Positions 8,496 through 17,015 of a stretch of 64,000 bases of DNA are shown piece after piece (position 1 is the stretch's first letter; every line of letters starts with the position of its first letter). Location of the stretch: NCBI RefSeq assembly GCF_014287895.1, contig NZ_JACOPP010000017.1:1-64000 (forward strand), written 5' to 3'. The stretch is from Lawsonibacter hominis. GTDB lineage: Bacteria > Bacillota > Clostridia > Oscillospirales > Oscillospiraceae. The notes below the pieces were generated by a model that was not told the DNA's origin, did not search any database, and saw only the letters and a program-made list of their open reading frames with translations. A program made the translations under genes and the position numbers.

Positions 8496-8920
8496 ATTCC
8501 ATCCACCCCCTGGATCGTGATCACACGCTGTCCGTCTTCCGCGCCCCGGCGCAGGTCTACCCGGACGGTGTCTCTCTCCAGCGCGCCGGCGGCGTTTTCG
8601 CTCCACTCCACCGCACACACGCCCCCCCGGCGGAGATAGTCCTCCCAGCCGATCTCAAACAGCTCGTCGGAGGAGGCGAGACGGTACAGATCGAAGTGGA
8701 AGAGAGGCAGGCGGCCGCCCTCATACTCGTTGACGATGGTAAAGGTGGGGCTGGTCACCCGCCCGGCCACACCAAGGCCCTGGGCCATCCCGCGTACAAA
8801 GGCGGTCTTGCCCGCCCCCAGGTCCCCGGTAAAGGCCACCACTGCGCCCGGCCAAAGCAGTTTGGCCAAAGCCGCGCCGAGCGCCTCGGTTTCCCCGGGG
8901 GAATTGGATCGATATTCCAT
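8492..8920 (-). CDS. tsaE: tRNA threonylcarbamoyladenosine biosynthesis ATPase TsaE
   Basis: The P-loop ATPase of 142 residues cycles the TsaB-TsaD complex in t6A synthesis. It shows Walker A GDLGAGKT, the SPTFTIVNEY segment and FHFDLYRL, all typical. The ATG at 8920 is preferred because GAGGTG lies five bases upstream; an in-frame TTG at 8932 falls inside that ribosome binding site. It is the first gene of the operon with tsaB and upp, driven by the promoter at 8953-8981. Confidence 0.93.
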   Translation of the reverse strand: MEYRSNSPGETEALGAALAKLLWPGAVVAFTGDLGAGKTAFVRGMAQGLGVAGRVTSPTFTIVNEYEGGRLPLFHFDLYRLASSDELFEIGWEDYLRRGGVCAVEWSENAAGALERDTVRVDLRRGAEDGQRVITIQGVDGI

Positions 8921-8952
8921 GGAACACCTCAAATGTGAAATTTAACTTAAAT

Positions 8953-8981
8953 ATTGTACCACACCCGTTTACCAAATGCAA
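8953..8981 (-). promoter_or_regulatory. Promoter of tsaE-tsaB-upp
   Basis: On the minus strand TTGCAT (8981-8976) and TACAAT (8958-8953) are 17 bases apart, 33 bases upstream of the tsaE ATG. Confidence 0.65.
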
Positions 8982-9088
8982 AAAAGATGATAAACTAAAT
9001 CCGCTTTCCGATCCAAAGCCGGAAGCGCTGATCCCGGTACAGCCCCAACGCGCAGTCCGCAGTCCAGAGAAAAGGGAGGTGAGAGCGG

Positions 9089-10276
9089 TTGTCCTGGTTT
9101 TCTGATTCCATCCGTGCATTTTTCCGCAAAGGAGACCTGCTGCTGCTCTGCCTGTGTATCCTCGCCAGCGGATACGGCCTGGTCCTGATTTACAGCGCCA
9201 CCCGCTACCTGGAGTTCAACCGCAACCGCAACATGATCGTCCAGACTGCGGCCATCCTCCTGGGTATCCTGGTCTACGTGGTCATGTCGTCGGTGGATAT
9301 TGAGCTTTTTACGGAAAAATCCTGGAAGCTGATGCTCCTGTTCAACGCCGCCATCAACGTGCTGGTCCGCACGCCGCTGGGGGTGGAGGTGGGCGGCAAC
9401 CGCAGCTGGGTCCACATCCCCGGCTTTCCGGTGAATCTCCAGCCTGCGGAGCTTGCCAAGCTCACCTTTGTTCTTCTGCTGGCCTGGCAGATGACCCGCC
9501 TGGGCGAACGGGGAATCAGCCGCCCCTGGTCTGTGTTCCAGCTGGCGGGACACACCCTGTTCATGTTCGCCCTCATTGCCGTTACCTCCGGGGATTTTGG
9601 CATGGGCCTGACGTATCTGTTGATTTTCGTTATCATGGCCTGGGCGGGCGGGGTGAAAAAGCGCTGGTTTCTGCTGGCTGTGATCCTGGGTGTGATCGCG
9701 GTGGCGGTGATCTGGCCCCACATCAGCGACAAATATTTTGCCAAGCGCATCCTGGTGGTGGTAGACCGCCTGCGGGGCAATACGGAGACTCTCTGGGAGC
9801 AGACCCAGGGCGCGGGCTGGCAGCAGTATCGCAGCATTCTGGCCATCGGCAGCGGAGGGCTTACCGGCCTGGGTTATCTCCAGGGGATCCAGACCCAGAG
9901 CGTCTACGAGAGCTCCCTGCCCGCCCGTGAGACCGATGAGATCTTCGCGGTCTGCGGCGAGGAGTTTGGCCTGGCCGGCTGCCTGCTGCTGCTTTTGATC
10001 CTGGCGGCCATCATCCTGCGCTGCATCTGGGTGGCCCGGAGGGCCTGTTCCCCCCAATCGGCACTGATCGCCATGGGCTATGCGGGCATGCTGATGGTAC
10101 AGGTCGGCGTCAATGTGGGCATGTGCCTGTATGTGTTCCCGGTCGTAGGGCTGACCTTGCCGTTCATCAGCTATGGAGGCTCCTCCATCGTTACCATGTA
10201 CGCCGCCATGGGCGTGGTTTCCAGCATCAAGATGCGCAGCCTGCCCAGCTGGCTGCGGGACCGCAGCAGGATTTGA
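9089..10276 (+). CDS. FtsW/RodA/SpoVE family lipid II polymerase (RodA-like)
   Basis: The 395-residue protein has about ten membrane helices and belongs to the SEDS glycosyltransferases that polymerise lipid II. Family motifs are GNRSWVHIPGFPVNLQPAELAKL near residue 105 and the C-terminal FPVVGLTLPFISYGGSS. The start is a TTG at 9089 preceded by GGGAGGTGAG. There is no adjacent class B PBP, so RodA, FtsW or SpoVE roles cannot be separated by context; length fits RodA or SpoVE. Confidence 0.85.
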   Translation: MSWFSDSIRAFFRKGDLLLLCLCILASGYGLVLIYSATRYLEFNRNRNMIVQTAAILLGILVYVVMSSVDIELFTEKSWKLMLLFNAAINVLVRTPLGVEVGGNRSWVHIPGFPVNLQPAELAKLTFVLLLAWQMTRLGERGISRPWSVFQLAGHTLFMFALIAVTSGDFGMGLTYLLIFVIMAWAGGVKKRWFLLAVILGVIAVAVIWPHISDKYFAKRILVVVDRLRGNTETLWEQTQGAGWQQYRSILAIGSGGLTGLGYLQGIQTQSVYESSLPARETDEIFAVCGEEFGLAGCLLLLLILAAIILRCIWVARRACSPQSALIAMGYAGMLMVQVGVNVGMCLYVFPVVGLTLPFISYGGSSIVTMYAAMGVVSSIKMRSLPSWLRDRSRI

Positions 10277-10281
10277 CACGA

Positions 10282-10314
10282 CCGGGGCGCACGGAGATCC
10301 TCCGTGCGCCCCGG
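10282..10314 (+). terminator. Stem-loop after the RodA-like gene
   Basis: A perfect 15-bp GC-rich stem (10282-10296 with 10300-10314) with a 3-base loop follows the stop codon within six bases. The downstream sequence is pyrimidine-rich rather than a clean U-tract. Confidence 0.7.
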
Positions 10315-10381
10315 CTGCATATTCTCCTTTCTTTGGCAAAGACTATGACTACAGTCTCTACCAAATAAGGAGGTCATTCCC

Positions 10382-11698
10382 TTGAAACACCGTGTTCTTC
10401 TGCGCCGTGCGCTCCCCGCGGCGGCACTGGCGGCCGTCCTGCTCTCCGCGTCGCTTCCCGCGTCCGCGCTTCTCTTTCGCAATGAGGAGGCGGCTCCTAC
10501 CGTAGCCGCTTTCTCCAAAAACGGCCCTGTTACCGGCGCCATCTCCTTCACACAAGCGGATTTTCGTGTGGAGGACGGTAAGACCACGCTGGACTCCATC
10601 GTCATCAGCTCGCTGCCCGACCCGGCGGCCGGCGCCCTCACACTGGGCGGACAGGCGGTGGGCATAGGCGACGTGGTGACGATGAACGCTGTGGACGGAC
10701 TGCGCTTTACGCCCCTGGCCGCGGCCACAGTCTCCTCCGCCGCATTCTCTTTTGTCCCGATCTTTTCCGACGGCCGGCAGGGGAGCGGCGTGAGTGTGGG
10801 TCTCTATCTGCTTGCAGCGGAAAACAGCGCGCCGATTGCAGAAAATCTGGAATTGAGCACCTATAAAAATGTAGCGATTACCGCACAGTTTGCCGCCGTA
10901 GACCCGGAAGGGGATCTGCTGACGTTCCACATCGTCGGCAAACCTGCCCGAGGCGCCGTGACCCTATCGGAGGATGGGAGCGGCGAGTTTGTCTACACGC
11001 CCTACGAAAACAAGACGGGAAAGGACAGCTTCACGTATGTGGCGGTGGATACCGTGGGCAACTCCTCCGATCCCGCCACGGTCAAGATCCGGATCGCGAA
11101 GGCCGATACGAAGGTCACCTACGCGGATCTCTCGGGCCATCCCGCGCACAAAGCCGCTATCCGCCTGGCGGAGGAGGGGATTTTTGTGGGCGAGCGTATG
11201 GGCGCGCAGTATTTCTTCCAGCCGGACACGCCGGTCACCCGGAGCCAGTTCGTGGCTATGGCCATGGAGTGCGCCGGAGCGAAAGTACTGGAGGGGGTGG
11301 AGCGTACCGGCTTTTATGACGATGACGCCATCCCGACCTGGGCCAAGGGCTATGTATCCTCCGCTTTAAAATCCGGGCTGGTTCAGGGGAGCCGGGATGC
11401 GCAGGGACGGGTGGTCTTCAACGCCGGAGACGGCATCACCCGTGCCGAGGCCGCGGTCCTGCTGGATCGGGCTCTCCAGGTCACCGATGTGAGCGCGCCT
11501 ACGATGGATACGGATGCCGTTCCGACCTGGGCCAGCCAGTCGGCGGCAAATTTGGCCACCTGCGGCGTGCTTCCGGTGAATGGAAGCAGCGCACAGGCCC
11601 TGTCGGAAGTCCTGACCCGCGGCGAGGCTGCACAAATGCTGTGTGCCGCGCTGGAACTGATGGATAATCGGGACAACGGCGGCTGGCTTCAGTGGTGA
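10382..11698 (+). CDS. Secreted SLH-domain surface protein with a cadherin/Ig-like domain
   Basis: The 438-residue protein starts at a TTG preceded by AAGGAGG and has a signal peptide cut near ASA at about residue 28. Residues 40-135 form an uncharacterised domain. Residues about 140-235 match a tandem-95/cadherin-like beta-sandwich (DPEGDLLTFHIVGKP, GKDSFTYVAVD). The last 190 residues hold three SLH repeats (ending TRSQFVAMAM, TRAEAAVLLDRAL and TRGEAAQML), which anchor proteins to secondary wall polymer. A surface or envelope role is likely. It is followed by its own terminator. Confidence 0.85.
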   Translation: MKHRVLLRRALPAAALAAVLLSASLPASALLFRNEEAAPTVAAFSKNGPVTGAISFTQADFRVEDGKTTLDSIVISSLPDPAAGALTLGGQAVGIGDVVTMNAVDGLRFTPLAAATVSSAAFSFVPIFSDGRQGSGVSVGLYLLAAENSAPIAENLELSTYKNVAITAQFAAVDPEGDLLTFHIVGKPARGAVTLSEDGSGEFVYTPYENKTGKDSFTYVAVDTVGNSSDPATVKIRIAKADTKVTYADLSGHPAHKAAIRLAEEGIFVGERMGAQYFFQPDTPVTRSQFVAMAMECAGAKVLEGVERTGFYDDDAIPTWAKGYVSSALKSGLVQGSRDAQGRVVFNAGDGITRAEAAVLLDRALQVTDVSAPTMDTDAVPTWASQSAANLATCGVLPVNGSSAQALSEVLTRGEAAQMLCAALELMDNRDNGGWLQW

Positions 11699-11708
11699 AG
11701 ACGTTCCC

Positions 11709-11745
11709 AATGGGGAGTGCGGCAGGGTCGCGCTCCCCATTTTTA
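11709..11745 (+). terminator. Terminator of the SLH-protein gene
   Basis: An AATGGGGAG/CTCCCCATT stem (11709-11717 with about 11733-11741) is followed by T residues, 11 bases after the stop codon. Confidence 0.85.
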
Positions 11746-11775
11746 AAAATTGCGGGAAGAAATCGTGAAATTGTG

Positions 11776-11804
11776 TTGACAAACCTACGGGGATTTGCTA
11801 AAAT
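11776..11804 (+). promoter_or_regulatory. Strong promoter of the tRNA-Ala cluster
   Basis: Consensus TTGACA at 11776-11781 and TAAAAT at 11799-11804 are 17 bases apart, 44 bases upstream of the first tRNA. Confidence 0.8.
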
Positions 11805-11848
11805 AATATGCGTTCGGTCGAGAAAACGGTGTGCGCCGAACGTCATGT

Positions 11849-11924
<76 letters not shown>

Positions 11925-11946
11925 ATTACAACTGAATATCGTATCT

Positions 11947-11996
11947 GGGGGTATAGCTCAGCTGGGAGCCCGGTTGAAGCGGTTACACACCCCTCA
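11947..11996 (+). pseudogene. Shortened tRNA-Ala-like copy 1 (50 bases)
   Basis: The first 22 bases equal the 5' part of the flanking tRNA-Ala genes; after that the sequence diverges and the T-arm is absent. A short hairpin with a 7-base loop (GTTGAAG) sits where the anticodon arm should be. The 3' end (ACCCCTCA) can pair with the 5' GGGGGT. It may be a decayed tRNA, or a T-armless tRNA-like RNA. Confidence 0.6.
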
Positions 11997-12036
11997 GAAA
12001 AATTGAATAAGAAATACTCAGCACACCCTTTTATTT

Positions 12037-12088
12037 GGGGGTATAGCTCAGCTGGGAGCGCGGTACAAGCGTGTAACAGCACCCCTCA
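12037..12088 (+). pseudogene. Shortened tRNA-Ala-like copy 2 (52 bases)
   Basis: It has the same 22-base 5' part as the intact tRNA-Ala genes, then a tail similar to that of the copy at 11947. A hairpin with a 7-base loop (GTACAAG) replaces the anticodon arm, there is no T-arm, and a 3' ACCCCTCA is complementary to the 5' end. The two short copies resemble each other beyond the tRNA-derived part, so they are related and not independent truncations. Confidence 0.6.
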
Positions 12089-12120
12089 ACAAAACTAAAT
12101 AAACGTTCTTTCCCACATCT

Positions 12121-12196
<76 letters not shown>

Positions 12197-12216
12197 TATC
12201 AAGGGAAAGAACTTTT

Positions 12217-12249
12217 CCTCGCTTCCGAAAGGAAGCGAGGTTTTGTTTT
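12217..12249 (+). terminator. Terminator of the tRNA cluster at the element border
   Basis: A perfect 10-bp stem (12217-12226 with 12231-12240), a GAAA loop and TTTTGTTTT. Its T-tract touches the stop codon of the minus-strand recombinase. The att site of the integrated element should be in or near this segment. Confidence 0.9.
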
Positions 12250-13865
12250 CATGCGGCGATTTCTACGATGTCCAGTCCCAGGCTGAACTGCGTAAAATCA
12301 ATGTTGAAATCAATGTGCAGCTTATAGCCCCGATAGACCTCCACCCGGCGGATCAGGCAGTTGACGATCATTTTCTTTGCCTCCAGGCTGGCCGTGTCGT
12401 AAAGATCTGCCCAGGAGATTACATTGTCGTACTGCTCCTCCAGGGAGTGCAAAACGGTCTGCCCTTCCTCATAGGCGGCTTGTGCGTCCTCAAACTGCTT
12501 TTGTAGTTCGGTGCATTTGGCCTCAGCCTCGGACACCATAGAGCCTAGCAGGTCTTTGGAAAAGGTGCTTTCCCCTCGCAGAGCCTTGATGACTTCCGCT
12601 TTGAGCATATCCAGTTCATCGGCTGCCTTGGTGTAGTCGACCCGAATGGAGCGGAGCAGATTTTTTCGTTCTTCCATCTTTTCCCGATAGCGAGCGTTGA
12701 CAATCTCGCTTTTCGGGATTGCCTTCATGCGCTCAAAGATTTGCCGCACCAGCTTGTCGATGATCCTGTCCAGGATATGTGCCGTGTAGCCCGTCTGCCC
12801 GTCGCAGTCAGTCTGCTTGCGGGTTTTGCCATAGCAGATGTACCGCACCCGCTTGATTACCCGGTGGGGATCTTCTTTACAGGGATAGGCCTTGCCGCTG
12901 GTGGTGAGGTTGAGCCGGGCACCACAATGGCCGCAGTACACATTCCCGGACAAGAGCGACTGGCCCGCGATGTTGCGGGGAACGGTACGCTCCGTTTCAT
13001 TGGCCCGGTTAGTACGAATCCGCTGGGCCTCCTCAAACAGTTCCGGCTCTATGATTTGCAGGTGGGGCAGCACCGGGGAGCGGCTTTCCCCGCTGCGGAG
13101 TACGCCGGTATAGGTCAGGTTACAGAGGATGCCCCGGATGGTGGCGTGGTACCACATCTTGCCGCTCCGGGCCCGGTAGCCCTGGTTATTCAGGTGGGTG
13201 GCGATTCGCTGGGCCCCATAGCCCTCATGCACATACTTGTCAAAGACAATGCGGACAACGGCGGCCTCGGTTTCATTGAGAGCCAGCTCGTAGACCTCAT
13301 GCTTGCGCTTATTCACGCGCCCGCTTTTCACAAGGTCATAGCCATAGGGGGCGACGCCGCCCTTAAAGCCTCCATCCTCCACAAGCTGCCCCAGGGCAGT
13401 TTTGGTACGTATGGAGGTTTTTTCGCTTTCACCGTCCGCTTGCCAGAACCGGATGTAGTTGGTGAGTTTGTCGGTGTGGTTGTCAAACCGCTGCTCGCCC
13501 TCCTGGGTGCTCCAGACCCGGACGCCGTTCTTGACGAACCATTCCACCACAAAGGGCGTTTCATCCGCGATCCGCCCGATGCGGTCAAACATGAACACCA
13601 GCAGAATATCAAACTTGCCCTGCCGAGCCCGTTCCTTGATGATTTGCAGCTTGTCCCGGTTTTCCGCCCGTACCTTGTGACCGGAAACGCCGTCCTCCTG
13701 TTCCTCGTGAACAATTGTCCAGCCCATTTTCTCACAAAAGGCGTGGCAGGCTTTCCGCTGCATGGGAATGTCGGCCTGGTTTTTATCGTTGTGATCCACC
13801 TGCTTATCGGTAGACACCCGGTATAAACAATCAACGCGAGTGCCAGTTATCATTTGATTTTCCAT
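12249..13865 (-). CDS. Large serine recombinase, probable ICE integrase
   Basis: This 538-residue site-specific recombinase has an N-terminal resolvase domain with catalytic Ser18 in YRVSTDKQ, then the recombinase domain (GVAPYGYD, YTGVLRSGE). A zinc ribbon (CGHCGARL, later paired with ICYGKTRKQTDC) and a C-terminal coiled coil follow. Such enzymes join attP and attB through a 2-bp core. Its stop codon abuts the tRNA-Ala terminator, as expected for an integrase next to its own attachment site. AAAGGATGG precedes the ATG. Confidence 0.9.
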   Translation of the reverse strand: MENQMITGTRVDCLYRVSTDKQVDHNDKNQADIPMQRKACHAFCEKMGWTIVHEEQEDGVSGHKVRAENRDKLQIIKERARQGKFDILLVFMFDRIGRIADETPFVVEWFVKNGVRVWSTQEGEQRFDNHTDKLTNYIRFWQADGESEKTSIRTKTALGQLVEDGGFKGGVAPYGYDLVKSGRVNKRKHEVYELALNETEAAVVRIVFDKYVHEGYGAQRIATHLNNQGYRARSGKMWYHATIRGILCNLTYTGVLRSGESRSPVLPHLQIIEPELFEEAQRIRTNRANETERTVPRNIAGQSLLSGNVYCGHCGARLNLTTSGKAYPCKEDPHRVIKRVRYICYGKTRKQTDCDGQTGYTAHILDRIIDKLVRQIFERMKAIPKSEIVNARYREKMEERKNLLRSIRVDYTKAADELDMLKAEVIKALRGESTFSKDLLGSMVSEAEAKCTELQKQFEDAQAAYEEGQTVLHSLEEQYDNVISWADLYDTASLEAKKMIVNCLIRRVEVYRGYKLHIDFNIDFTQFSLGLDIVEIAA

Positions 13866-13938
13866 GTATAAGCCATCCTTTCAAATGTCATTTAGGCAGG
13901 TGAAAAGAGGCTTTTTGTACGCAGGATTTTTGAACTTG

Positions 13939-14151
13939 TCAAGGTGCATAGGGACTACCCCCACCATTATTATCCCTCTGTTCCGAGGGCTTGACAAGGA
14001 TGACTCCGGGCCGGGGGGATGAGGTCTGCGCCACAAAGGACGAAAGCAAAATCTGCTTGACCTGCCCGATGGCCGTTGTGTTTTGTGACTCTGCAAAGGT
14101 GGCGGATATTTCAAACCCATCAATGGCAAAAACGGCATTTGCTTTTGGCAT
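13939..14151 (-). CDS. Small TnpW-like protein next to the recombinase
   Basis: The 70-residue protein starts at an ATG with AGAGGAGG eight bases upstream. A central beta-type stretch (GFEISATFAESQNTTAIGQ) followed by a helix ending ILLSSF resembles the short TnpW proteins that accompany serine recombinases in Tn4451-like elements. The match is by pattern only. The position between recombinase and sigma-like regulator supports an accessory role in excision or integration. Confidence 0.5.
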   Translation of the reverse strand: MPKANAVFAIDGFEISATFAESQNTTAIGQVKQILLSSFVAQTSSPRPGVILVKPSEQRDNNGGGSPYAP

Positions 14152-14210
14152 ATACGGCCTCCTCTCTCATGGACGGACTGACATAAACAAACTCCCCGTT
14201 GTCCCGTGGG

Positions 14211-14258
14211 GCAAGGAACAGGGCCAGCACCGTTTCCGATGCTGGCCCTGTTCCTTGC
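14211..14258. repeat. Perfect 19-bp inverted repeat
   Basis: Arms at 14211-14229 and 14240-14258 are exact complements with a 10-base loop. It lies just upstream of the small protein gene and immediately before the first copy of the dispersed palindrome. No U-tract follows. Confidence 0.85.
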
Positions 14259-14261
14259 CTC

Positions 14262-14286
14262 ACTTCTGGACAAAGTGTCCATAGGT
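14262..14286. repeat. ICE dispersed palindrome, copy 1
   Basis: One arm (ACTTCTGGACA) is intact; the other is changed in its outer bases. It is the most degenerate of nine copies and is intergenic. Confidence 0.75.
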
Positions 14287-14294
14287 CTAAAGAT

Positions 14295-14464
14295 GGGGCC
14301 GCCGCGCTCATTTCCTTGGCCTGTCGTTAGACAGCAATACTCGGCGCAACGGCCCCGCGCAAAGGGGCGGCGGCCCGGACGGTCAGGCGGCCAGCCTGAC
14401 CCGGCGGATCGTGGCCGTGGGATGGCCTGTCCCACTTGCGGCGCTGGTGTCAGACACCCGCCGC
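14295..14464. other. Highly structured GC-rich segment, possible ncRNA or transfer site
   Basis: There is no plausible gene here. Several stems fit together: 14295-14304 pairs with 14367-14376 and encloses hairpins at 14321-14334 and 14352-14368; separate hairpins lie at 14382-14400, 14417-14435 and 14438-14464 (two stacked stems). A dense array of this kind is typical of a structured RNA or an oriT-like region. I cannot assign a known RNA family or strand. Confidence 0.45.
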
Positions 14465-14562
14465 TAAGCTCCCCACGCTATATCGGGGCCCCGGTGTCCA
14501 TTTGCGGAGAGGAACCTCCTCTCATATACCCCCAGAAAAAAGGGGCCAAATGGAGATGGCAA

Positions 14563-14985
14563 TTAGAAATTTTCCTGCAAATATTTTTTCATCTGCTTGA
14601 TACCGCTCTCCACCGAGTGCCGGACGGCGCTTTTGTCTACGCCCTCTTCGCGGGCGATCTGACGGTAGCTTTTGCCCAGAATCAAATAGGCGTCCACGCG
14701 GCGCCCCTGGATCTCCGGCAGAGAATTGAGGGCGTTCCACAGACGAAAGAACAACTCCTTGCGATCCATGAGTTCCTGGGGGCTGGGCTCGTGCAGGCAG
14801 GCGGAATATTCGATCCCATCGTCACAATCCAGGGAATAATAAGCCTTGTTGTAGCGCGCCCGTTCCGTATGGGCGGCTTCGCGCCGCCTGCTGGCCATGA
14901 GCTCCTCGGCCACTTCGTCAGAAACCTCTGTGTATTCATCGTGGGTGTACCACGGGTAAAAGTCTTTCAGATTGATGGTCGTCAT
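14563..14985 (-). CDS. Sigma-70 region 4-like regulator of the ICE
   Basis: The 140-residue protein ends in a helix-turn-helix (GKSYRQIAREEGVDKSAVRHSVESGIKQMKKYL) like sigma region 4, and has no region 2. Proteins of this size and layout are standard in Tn916/Tn1549-type elements, where they act on element promoters. CGGAGGAATTACAA precedes the ATG. It probably helps control the neighbouring recombinase and small protein genes, which lie downstream on the same strand. Confidence 0.75.
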   Translation of the reverse strand: MTTINLKDFYPWYTHDEYTEVSDEVAEELMASRRREAAHTERARYNKAYYSLDCDDGIEYSACLHEPSPQELMDRKELFFRLWNALNSLPEIQGRRVDAYLILGKSYRQIAREEGVDKSAVRHSVESGIKQMKKYLQENF

Positions 14986-15291
14986 TTGTAATTCCTCCGT
15001 TCAGATGGTTAGGGGGTGAATGGCAATCTGAACGGGGGAAGGTGGAGAGCGGCATCGAAACTCAACTCGTTTCTTTTTTCTTGATATGAATCGCAGTACA
15101 CTTTGTTTTCCGTACCGAACTTCTATGCAACATTGAAATTCACATTCGACAACTCAGAAAACCAAAGTGGCCTGGGATTCATCGAAACCTCCCTTCACCA
15201 AACAAATGAATTGTAATACCTAAAAAAGGCGCACTGTGATGAATTTAGTCAGAAAAGAGTGTATTGTAAAATATTTTTGAGGTGAATTACA
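14986..15291. other. Divergent intergenic region, 306 bases
   Basis: It separates the minus-strand sigma-like gene and the plus-strand XRE gene. It is AT-rich towards the right and should carry the promoters of both. I see no small gene and no strong hairpin here. Confidence 0.5.
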
Positions 15292-15642
15292 ATGCAATCT
15301 TATTCTAGGCCTTTAGGCGACGCAGTAAAGCGTGCGCGAGCTGAACTTGGTTTCACCCAGAATCAAGTTGCAGAAGCGGCAGATATTGATGTGCGTACAG
15401 TACTGAACATAGAGAACTATAAAGGCAATCCTAAAATGGAAGTGCTCTTCCCTCTTGTACGTGTGTTGAAAATGGACTCTAGAGAGATTTTCTATCCAGA
15501 AATGCGTCGTGAAAGTCCAGCAATTCGCCGGTTGCGCTTCTTGATAGAAGAATGTAGCGAAGAAGAAGCAGAGGCTTTAGCACCTGCGATAGAGTCTATT
15601 CTGTCTGTATTGAGATCAAAAACAGCTGCTACGGTTGGCTAA
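15292..15642 (+). CDS. XRE-family repressor-like regulator
   Basis: The 116-residue DNA-binding protein has a Cro/CI-type HTH over residues about 9-62 (LGFTQNQVAEAADIDVRTVLNIE). The C-terminal helical tail is acidic. GAGGTG lies seven bases before the ATG. It is AT-rich against the ICE backbone and is read opposite to it, as expected of an element immunity or transfer repressor. A bidirectional terminator follows. Confidence 0.75.
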   Translation: MQSYSRPLGDAVKRARAELGFTQNQVAEAADIDVRTVLNIENYKGNPKMEVLFPLVRVLKMDSREIFYPEMRRESPAIRRLRFLIEECSEEEAEALAPAIESILSVLRSKTAATVG

Positions 15643-15653
15643 TCATAAAAAAG

Positions 15654-15689
15654 AGAGCCTGCGTCCCTTATATTGGGGAAGCAGGCTCT
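15654..15689. terminator. Bidirectional terminator between XRE and KTR genes
   Basis: A 9-bp stem AGAGCCTGC/GCAGGCTCT (15654-15662 with 15681-15689) lies between convergent genes. A run of A at 15647-15652 gives a U-tract on the minus strand. Confidence 0.8.
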
Positions 15690-15695
15690 TCATGC

Positions 15696-15941
15696 CTAAG
15701 TGTCAGGCTCTTTGCTTACTACCATTTTCAGTTGTACGACATCTACCCTGATTTCCTTTTTACATTTAGGGCAGTAAAGGGGGAATTTCACAAGGACAGT
15801 ATCTGCAAATATTTTTGTTCGTGTCTTTCCACCACAAATTGGGCAGCAAACCCACAGTGAGCCTTGTTGATCGTTTTTTACTGGTTCTATTCCGTCGTGT
15901 CTCTGCGTTAATCGGCGGGATCTATCAGACGAAATATACAT
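15696..15941 (-). CDS. Cysteine-rich KTR domain protein
   Basis: The protein of up to 81 residues carries two CxxC pairs, CPICGGKTRTKI and YCPKCKKEI, which should bind one zinc. The KTR motif after the first pair and the tail QLKMVVSKEPDT identify the KTR family, common in Clostridia mobile elements and of unknown function. The start at 15941 has a poor ribosome binding site spacing and may be further in. It lies 12 bases after the DUF4179 gene and is probably its operon partner. Confidence 0.75.
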   Translation of the reverse strand: MYISSDRSRRLTQRHDGIEPVKNDQQGSLWVCCPICGGKTRTKIFADTVLVKFPLYCPKCKKEIRVDVVQLKMVVSKEPDT

Positions 15942-15953
15942 ACCCTCAAAAGG

Positions 15954-17015
15954 TCAGTTGGCTTCAAGCGAGATTTGATGATTTCCGTATTTCACATAGT
16001 CTACCTGAGACAGATCCAACGGAGCGGCGAACACATAATACTCCATGCCTTCCATACCCGCAGTCTCACTAATAGCTACTGTGGAGCCGTCCTTTAAGAC
16101 AACTTCCAAGGGACCGACATACGGAACAATGCGGTTGTTGTTAGGTTCTGTAGCGGAGTAACTGAAAGTAAGGCTCAAAGGCGAAAGAGTTAGGTTCTCC
16201 AGCGTACTGGTATATCCGTATTCTTCATCCGTCCAGGTCAGGCCAGCCGTATCCAGCGAGAGTATCTCGGTATCATTATAAAGGGTAATGTCGAAGGAAA
16301 ACTCTCCACTCAGAATTTGAGTATATTCCTTTTCGGGAGTCTGAAGCCATAGCCCATGAAGGGTAAGCTGCTTGGACACCTCGTCATTGAAACGGACATC
16401 GGTTCCGGTTTGAGCTCCAATCCAGATAACAACTTCTTTCAAATTATCCTGGGGATTTTCATCAGGGAGCCAATCACATTTGAGGATGTAACCACTATCG
16501 GAATAGGCACCATCCTCAAAGGTAAGCTCCAATGCTTCACCAGGCCCAAAAAGCTGGTAGCATCCATCTGTCTTGCTATCATAATCGGGTAGAATCATAT
16601 CTTCCGGTGCCTTGATCTGGAGACGGAGATAGTAAACGTTTTCGTCGGCCAGAGCTGCAATAGGTGTAATGGTTGTGCCGTTGCTGGTTACACCATTCTC
16701 AAAAGTCTTTCCCATCTGGTCAATGACCTGAATCTGGCCATCCGAAAGAGAGCCATTCTTTTCAGCAAAGAAATTCTGAAGCAGCGCTCCCGCACCGAGT
16801 ACATGACCAACTGCCAACGCAGAAACAGTAAGTGTAGAAATGATTGCTGCAACCGCCAAAAAACGAAGTGGACGGACGTGTTTCCGCGGTTTATTCATTG
16901 ATACTTTATTCATAGTTAACTCCTTAATCCGTGACGAGGAGTAAGGAGTAGTAATGCCCAAATCCAAACCCTCTACCGGGTATGAATCCAGCAAATCGGA
17001 AATATTACGCTTCAT
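15954..17015 (-). CDS. DUF4179 membrane-anchored anti-sigma-like protein
   Basis: The 353-residue protein has a cytoplasmic N-terminus of about 50 residues and one membrane helix (RFLAVAAIISTLTVSALAVG). A large extracytoplasmic beta-rich domain with many Thr, Asp and Glu follows. Its ATG at 17015 lies inside the 3' end of the ECF sigma gene (11-base overlap), so the two are co-translated. This pairing suggests the N-terminus binds the sigma factor and the outer domain senses a signal. That role is inferred from layout, not shown. Confidence 0.75.
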   Translation of the reverse strand: MKRNISDLLDSYPVEGLDLGITTPYSSSRIKELTMNKVSMNKPRKHVRPLRFLAVAAIISTLTVSALAVGHVLGAGALLQNFFAEKNGSLSDGQIQVIDQMGKTFENGVTSNGTTITPIAALADENVYYLRLQIKAPEDMILPDYDSKTDGCYQLFGPGEALELTFEDGAYSDSGYILKCDWLPDENPQDNLKEVVIWIGAQTGTDVRFNDEVSKQLTLHGLWLQTPEKEYTQILSGEFSFDITLYNDTEILSLDTAGLTWTDEEYGYTSTLENLTLSPLSLTFSYSATEPNNNRIVPYVGPLEVVLKDGSTVAISETAGMEGMEYYVFAAPLDLSQVDYVKYGNHQISLEAN

